A stretch of DNA of 8,124 nucleotides from JAVJPJ01 sp040217295. GTDB lineage: Bacteria > Pseudomonadota > Alphaproteobacteria > Rhodobacterales > Rhodobacteraceae. The stretch lies in contig CAYWTM010000135.1 of assembly GCA_964460185.1 (NCBI GenBank), positions 1 to 8,124 on the forward strand, read 5' to 3'. Below are positions 6,502 to 8,124 of this stretch, one piece after another (position 1 is the stretch's first letter; each line of letters starts with the position of its first letter). The position numbers and the translations under genes were made by a program. The notes under the pieces were generated by a model. That model was not told the DNA's origin, did not search any database, and saw only the letters and a list, made by a program, of their open reading frames with translations.

Positions 6502-7181
6502 CACCCGAGGCCGCCCTTGCGGCGCTTGCTGCCCATGGCGACGCGGATCGCGCGGCGCAAATGCACGCCTATCACAAGGTCGACCGCCCCTATCTGGGCG
6601 TGTCGAACCTGATCACCGGCGAACTGGCCACTGACTGGCGCAAATCCGTGTCCCTGGACGCCCGCCTGAGGCTGGCGCAGGGCCTGTGGGACAGCGACAT
6701 CTTCGAGGCGCGGATCGCTGCCGCGAAACTCCTGCTGCAGGCCCGGATCAGACCCGATGATACCGCCGTCTGGTCAATGATCACAGATTGGCTGCCCGAT
6801 CTGGACAGTTGGGCGATCGCCGATGCGGTGGCCCAGGCCGCCCAGCGGCGCCTGCTGGCCGACCCGGCGCGCCTGGACGAGGTGGAACGCTGGATCACCT
6901 CGGACCACCTCTGGACCCGCCGCGCGGCCCTGGTCTTTACGCTGCCATTCGTCAAATCCCGCCACCCCAAACCCGCGGAGGCCGCGGCCCGCCTGCGCAT
7001 CCTGGGCTGGTGCGCCACCCTCGCGCCCGACCGCGAATGGTTCATTCAAAAAGCCATCGCATGGTGGCTGCGCGACCTGTCGAAACGAGATCCGGACCAG
7101 GTCAGCGACTGGCTTGCCACCCATGGCGCAATGCTCAAACCCTTCGCGCGCAAGGAAGCTGCCAGGTATCTCGCGCCCTGA
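6498..7181 (+). CDS. AlkD-like DNA alkylation repair protein (HEAT-repeat glycosylase family)
   Basis: This 227-residue all-helical protein belongs to the DNA alkylation repair family (AlkC/AlkD type). AlkD removes N3- and N7-alkylpurines without flipping the base. In the sequence I see helical HEAT-like pairs throughout, YHKVDRPYLGVS (about 25-36) near the N-terminus, and LDSWAIAD with Trp105 and Asp109. That four-residue spacing matches the Trp109/Asp113 pair of Bacillus cereus AlkD as I remember it. HLWTRRAAL carries Arg142, a candidate for the catalytic Arg148, and FIQKAIAWWLRDL carries Trp189, a candidate for Trp187. The start ATG at 6498 overlaps the preceding TGA (ATGA). An in-frame ATG at 6450 lies inside the GNAT gene and adds residues without homology. 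No strong ribosome site is present, again suggesting coupling. It is the last gene of the plus-strand run, followed by the GC-rich hairpins. Enzymatic activity is inferred from the retained residues. Confidence 0.87.
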   Translation: MTPEAALAALAAHGDADRAAQMHAYHKVDRPYLGVSNLITGELATDWRKSVSLDARLRLAQGLWDSDIFEARIAAAKLLLQARIRPDDTAVWSMITDWLPDLDSWAIADAVAQAAQRRLLADPARLDEVERWITSDHLWTRRAALVFTLPFVKSRHPKPAEAAARLRILGWCATLAPDREWFIQKAIAWWLRDLSKRDPDQVSDWLATHGAMLKPFARKEAARYLAP

Positions 7182-7231
7182 TCCTCCGCGAAACCACGCG
7201 CGCCCGCGCCCATCTTTATCCCTGAAATATG

Positions 7232-7271
7232 GCGGGGGAGACGCCAAAGGCGTCGGGGGCAGCGCCCCCGC
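7232..7271. terminator. GC-rich double hairpin between convergent genes, likely bidirectional terminator and repeat element
   Basis: Two perfect hairpins lie back to back: GACGCC/GGCGTC (7240-7245 with 7249-7254, loop AAA) and GGGGGC/GCCCCC (7255-7260 with 7264-7269, loop AGC). In addition GCGGGGG (7232-7238) can pair with CCCCCGC (7265-7271), enclosing the first hairpin and breaking the second. The element sits between the AlkD-like stop (7181) and the dehydratase stop (7295), so it can end transcription from both sides. Read on the minus strand it is followed by ATATTTC, a weak T-rich tail. The plus strand has none. It resembles GC-rich intergenic palindromes I associate with Rhodobacteraceae, so it may be one copy of a dispersed family. 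That is memory, not a search. Confidence 0.6.
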
Positions 7272-7294
7272 TACCCTTTGCGTCCCCACCGTCC

Positions 7295-8124
7295 TCAGAC
7301 CTCGGGCACTCCACCCGCCAGGACGGTCAGGAACCAGTCCGTATCGATATTTCCGCCGCACAGGATCACGCCCACCTTCTTGCCCGCCATGATGTCCTTT
7401 TCCTGCATCAACGCGGCTAGTGGCGCGGCCCCGGCCCCCTCGGCCAGGTTATGGATGTCGCGATAATAGATGCGGATGGCCTCGGCGACCTCTGCGTCGC
7501 TCACCGACACGATCCGCGCGGCCTTCCGGGAATAGATGTCATAGGCGGCCTGCACCGGAACACGCACGGCCATGCCATCGGCAAACGTGCGGGCCGACGC
7601 GGTTTCGACCAGATGCCCGGCCTCCATCGACAGTTTCGCCGTCGCGGCCCGGTCCGACACGACGCCCACGATCTCGGTCGAAAGCCCAAGCGCGTCGCGC
7701 GCAAGGATCGTCCCGCATATCCCGGACCCGCAGCCAATGGGCACATAGATCGTATCCAGATCAGGCACCGCGCTCAGCAGCTCATAGCCATAGGTCGCCA
7801 CCCCGCGCACCAGTTGCTCATGAAAGGGCGGCACCAGGAACAGCCCCTCTGCCTCGGCCACGCGGATGGCCTCTTGGCGGGCCTCATCGAAATCATCACC
7901 AAACTCGATCAGATCCGCACCAAAGGCCCGCATGGCCGCGTTTTTCTCAACGGAATTGCCGCGCGGCACATAGACCTTGGCCCGCAATCCCGCCGCCACG
8001 GCCTCGCGCGCCTGACCCTGCCCGTGGTTACCCCGGGTGGCCGTGCAGATCCCCGGCACATCGGGATGGGTGCGCACAAGCCAGTCCATCAGCGTGATCG
8101 CGCCGCGCAATTTGAACGCGCCGG
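7295..8124 (-). CDS. Threonine/serine dehydratase-like PLP enzyme (fold type II), 5' end outside window
   Basis: This fold-type II PLP lyase is related to biosynthetic and catabolic threonine ammonia-lyases, which turn threonine into 2-oxobutanoate and ammonia. The frame runs open off the right edge. Its last bases encode GAFKLRGA, the PLP-lysine motif (Lys codon 8111-8113), so the TTG at 8108-8110 is internal and only about 50 N-terminal residues are missing. Further features are TATRGNHGQG (substrate loop, about 8009-8040), the phosphate-binding loop PIGCGSGICG (about 7709-7741) and LCGGNID near the C-terminus. No ACT regulatory domain follows. The protein ends with GGVPEV soon after GGNID, so it is the short, non-allosteric form of roughly 325 residues. 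The Gly-rich loop differs from the common GGGGL type. Serine dehydratase, serine racemase, hydroxyaspartate dehydratase or an ectoine-catabolic EutB-like role are alternatives. It is convergent with the glmU operon. Confidence 0.85.
   Translation of the reverse strand, partial: GAFKLRGAITLMDWLVRTHPDVPGICTATRGNHGQGQAREAVAAGLRAKVYVPRGNSVEKNAAMRAFGADLIEFGDDFDEARQEAIRVAEAEGLFLVPPFHEQLVRGVATYGYELLSAVPDLDTIYVPIGCGSGICGTILARDALGLSTEIVGVVSDRAATAKLSMEAGHLVETASARTFADGMAVRVPVQAAYDIYSRKAARIVSVSDAEVAEAIRIYYRDIHNLAEGAGAAPLAALMQEKDIMAGKKVGVILCGGNIDTDWFLTVLAGGVPEV

Noticed and set aside
1..8124. CRISPR, tRNA, rRNA, insertion sequence, phage or toxin-antitoxin content
   Set aside because: I looked on both strands and saw no repeat-spacer pattern, cloverleaf, transposase, integrase or small toxin-like gene pair.

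Overview
The window looks like an ordinary chromosomal stretch from a GC-rich alphaproteobacterium, most likely of the Rhodobacterales/Roseobacter group. The reasons are the GC-rich codon use, the divergent gph / glmU-glmS layout, and a GC-rich double palindrome between convergent genes of a kind I remember from Rhodobacteraceae genomes. The taxonomic call rests on family knowledge, not on a search. I see no tRNA, rRNA, CRISPR array, insertion sequence, prophage or defence locus.

Layout from left to right. The window opens inside pyrG (CTP synthase, + strand), with only the glutaminase half present. It meets head-on a minus-strand pair: a phosphoglycolate-phosphatase-like HAD hydrolase (start 2585) followed by a DegT/DnrJ/EryC1/StrS-type PLP aminotransferase (ends 662). 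A 128-base divergent intergenic region (2586-2713) separates that pair from a plus-strand set of four tightly packed genes: glmU, glmS, a RimJ/RimL-like GNAT acetyltransferase and an AlkD-like DNA alkylation repair protein. glmU and glmS are 6 bases apart, and the next two junctions are ATGA stop/start overlaps, so one transcript with translational coupling is likely. After a GC-rich double hairpin (about 7232-7271) a minus-strand threonine/serine dehydratase-like gene runs off the right edge. Its 5' end is cut just upstream of the PLP lysine.

How the genes work together. GlmS makes glucosamine-6-phosphate from fructose-6-phosphate and glutamine. GlmU later acetylates and uridylylates glucosamine-1-phosphate to UDP-GlcNAc, the precursor of peptidoglycan and lipid A. 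The intermediate mutase GlmM is not in the window. The GNAT and AlkD-like proteins have no obvious role in that pathway and seem to be passengers of the operon. The HAD phosphatase and DegT aminotransferase form a second small operon. A sugar-phosphate link to the divergent amino-sugar genes is possible but not shown.

The points most worth a second look are the double palindrome with competing pairings, the coupling of an AlkD-like repair gene and a GNAT gene to glmU-glmS, two low-GC patches inside otherwise GC-rich genes, and an unusual phosphate-binding loop in the dehydratase. I do not see a convincing undescribed system here.
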